In this document: positions 5,544 to 6,458 of the stretch, piece after piece
Layout: each line of letters begins with the position of its first letter
How positions within the stretch are numbered: the stretch's first letter is position 1
From: Candidatus Melainabacteria bacterium
GTDB taxonomy: Bacteria; Cyanobacteriota; Vampirovibrionia; LMEP-6097
Length of the DNA: 6,458 nt
NCBI GenBank assembly: GCA_028817775.1
Contig: JAPPOW010000081.1
Coordinates: 1-6,458, forward strand
Reading direction: 5' to 3'
The notes under the pieces: generated by a model
Seen by the model: only the letters and a program-made list of their open reading frames with translations
Databases searched by the model: none
Told to the model about the DNA's origin: nothing
Made by a program: the position numbers and the translations under genes

Positions 5544-6299
5544 ATGCTAAGCAAGCGCATAATTCCCTGCCTAGATGTTGACCAAGGACGAGTGGTCAAG
5601 GGTACTAATTTTGTGGAGATCAAAGACGCTGGTGATCCAGTGGAACTTGCTGCTCTTTATTACGAACAGGGGGCTGACGAGCTTTGTTTCCTTGATATCA
5701 CTGCCACTCATGAAGCACGCAAAGCTACTTATAAAGTGATTGAAGCTACAGCTCGGCAAGTTTTTATTCCACTGACTGTTGGTGGTGGGGTTAATAGCTG
5801 TGATGATATAGCTCGTTTACTGCAAGCTGGTGCTGACAAAGTCGGTATTAATTCTGGTGCTGTGCGTAATCCCGGTTTGATTGATGAAGCGGCTAATAAA
5901 TTTGGTTCACAGTGTATTGTTGCTGCAGTTGATGTTAAGCGTCATGGTGGTAATTGGAATGTTTATGTGCGTGGAGGACGTGAGGACACCGGTAAGGATG
6001 GAGTCCAGTGGATTAAAGAACTGGCTGATAGAGGTGCTGGTGAAATTTTGCTTACTAGTATGGATGCTGATGGTACTAAGGCTGGTTATGATCTTGAGAT
6101 TACTAAAATAGCTTCAGAGCAGACTAATGTACCAGTCATTGCTAGTGGTGGTGCTGGTAGTCTGGAGCATATCATTGAAGCATTTAATGCTGGAGCAGAT
6201 GCTGCTCTGCTTGCTTCTTTATTGCATTTTAAAGAACTTACTATTGCTGAAATTAAGCAAGCGATGACTGCAGCTAAAATACCTTCTCGGCTCGTTTGA
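5544..6299 (+). CDS. hisF: imidazole glycerol phosphate synthase cyclase subunit HisF
   Basis: HisF is the cyclase half of imidazole glycerol phosphate synthase. It uses ammonia delivered by the HisH glutaminase to convert PRFAR into imidazole glycerol phosphate and AICAR, linking histidine and purine synthesis. It is a cytoplasmic (beta/alpha)8 barrel of 251 residues, the normal family length. Diagnostic features are the start MLSKRIIPCLDV with catalytic D11, LTVGGGV (77-83), GINSGAV (101-107), catalytic D130 in AAVDVKR, LLTSMDADGTKAGYD (169-183), and the phosphate-binding SGGAGS (201-206). The conserved N-terminus fixes the ATG at 5544 firmly. No hisH, hisA or other his gene is in the window, so the histidine genes appear dispersed. 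The 3' end overlaps the small membrane protein on the other strand by 26 bp. All visible catalytic residues are intact. Confidence 0.97.
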   Translation: MLSKRIIPCLDVDQGRVVKGTNFVEIKDAGDPVELAALYYEQGADELCFLDITATHEARKATYKVIEATARQVFIPLTVGGGVNSCDDIARLLQAGADKVGINSGAVRNPGLIDEAANKFGSQCIVAAVDVKRHGGNWNVYVRGGREDTGKDGVQWIKELADRGAGEILLTSMDADGTKAGYDLEITKIASEQTNVPVIASGGAGSLEHIIEAFNAGADAALLASLLHFKELTIAEIKQAMTAAKIPSRLV

Positions 6300-6453
6300 C
6301 TTCTTCTAAAAATTCTGGCGGTAGGAGCCCAGCCTCTACATCTGCTTCAACAAGCTTTCTTCTCGTGCGATCTAGTGACCAAGGGAGCATCCAGGCAAAT
6401 AATAAGCCTAGTATTAACGCCGTTAGCAGCCCAAAGACCTCATTCATCTCCAT
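6274..6453 (-). CDS. small single-pass membrane protein, possibly 5'-truncated by window edge
   Basis: This minus-strand frame encodes 59 residues from the ATG at 6453 to a TAG at 6274-6276. Residues 6-24 form a strong hydrophobic segment (FGLLTALILGLLFAWMLPW), followed by a basic flank (DRTRRK) and a charged amphipathic tail containing LPPEFLEEVKRAEK. The layout suggests one membrane helix with a cytoplasmic C-terminal tail. The family is not recognised. The frame is still open at the window end, so the true start may lie outside; another in-frame ATG is at 6447. It overlaps the hisF 3' end by 26 bp, like the other convergent pairs here. The clear helix-plus-tail architecture makes chance coding unlikely, although the gene is short. 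Confidence 0.62.
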   Translation of the reverse strand: MEMNEVFGLLTALILGLLFAWMLPWSLDRTRRKLVEADVEAGLLPPEFLEEVKRAEKVF

Positions 6454-6458
6454 TATTA

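Noticed and set aside
5571..6111. Frames of 62 residues (minus) and 76 residues (plus) within hisF
   Set aside because: Both are shadows of the intact, strongly conserved hisF frame.

Overview
The window carries seven coding regions in a compact arrangement with alternating strands. In order they are the tail of a plus-strand gene at the left edge, a YkgJ-type cysteine-cluster protein (minus), a TolC-family outer membrane protein (minus), an unrecognised 356-residue protein (plus), MurE (minus), HisF (plus), and a small membrane protein (minus) that runs towards the right edge. A TolC-family protein with a signal peptide, together with a diaminopimelate-type MurE, points to a diderm bacterium. 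The DNA is moderately AT-rich. murE lies outside a cell-wall cluster and hisF outside a histidine operon; such scattering is familiar in Cyanobacteria and their non-photosynthetic relatives (Vampirovibrionia/Melainabacteria). That placement is a weak inference, because no marker gene here settles it.

The layout follows a pattern. All three convergent gene ends overlap (about 24, 17 and 26 bp) and leave no room for an intergenic terminator. Both divergent gaps (tolC-like/orphan and murE/hisF) contain a large inverted repeat. Each repeat has two 32-bp arms, with 30/32 and 31/32 identity, separated by 31 and 55 bp. The two repeats are unrelated in sequence. In two cases (orphan gene and hisF) the repeat arm ends exactly 8 bp before an extended -10 hexamer (TGC-TANNNT), so the arm would occupy the -35 region. 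murE also has a perfect TGN-TATAAT element. For hisF and murE the -10 lies only 7-8 bp from a well-supported start codon with no Shine-Dalgarno sequence, which predicts leaderless or nearly leaderless mRNAs.

The genes do not form one pathway. murE makes a peptidoglycan precursor and hisF performs a histidine/purine-linked step. The TolC-like protein is an export or efflux duct, co-transcribed with a metal-binding-type cysteine-cluster protein of unknown role. The 356-residue protein is unassigned. The most unusual content is in the two divergent control regions, one of which is built from tandem 8-bp units. I found no tRNA, rRNA, CRISPR array or transposase gene.
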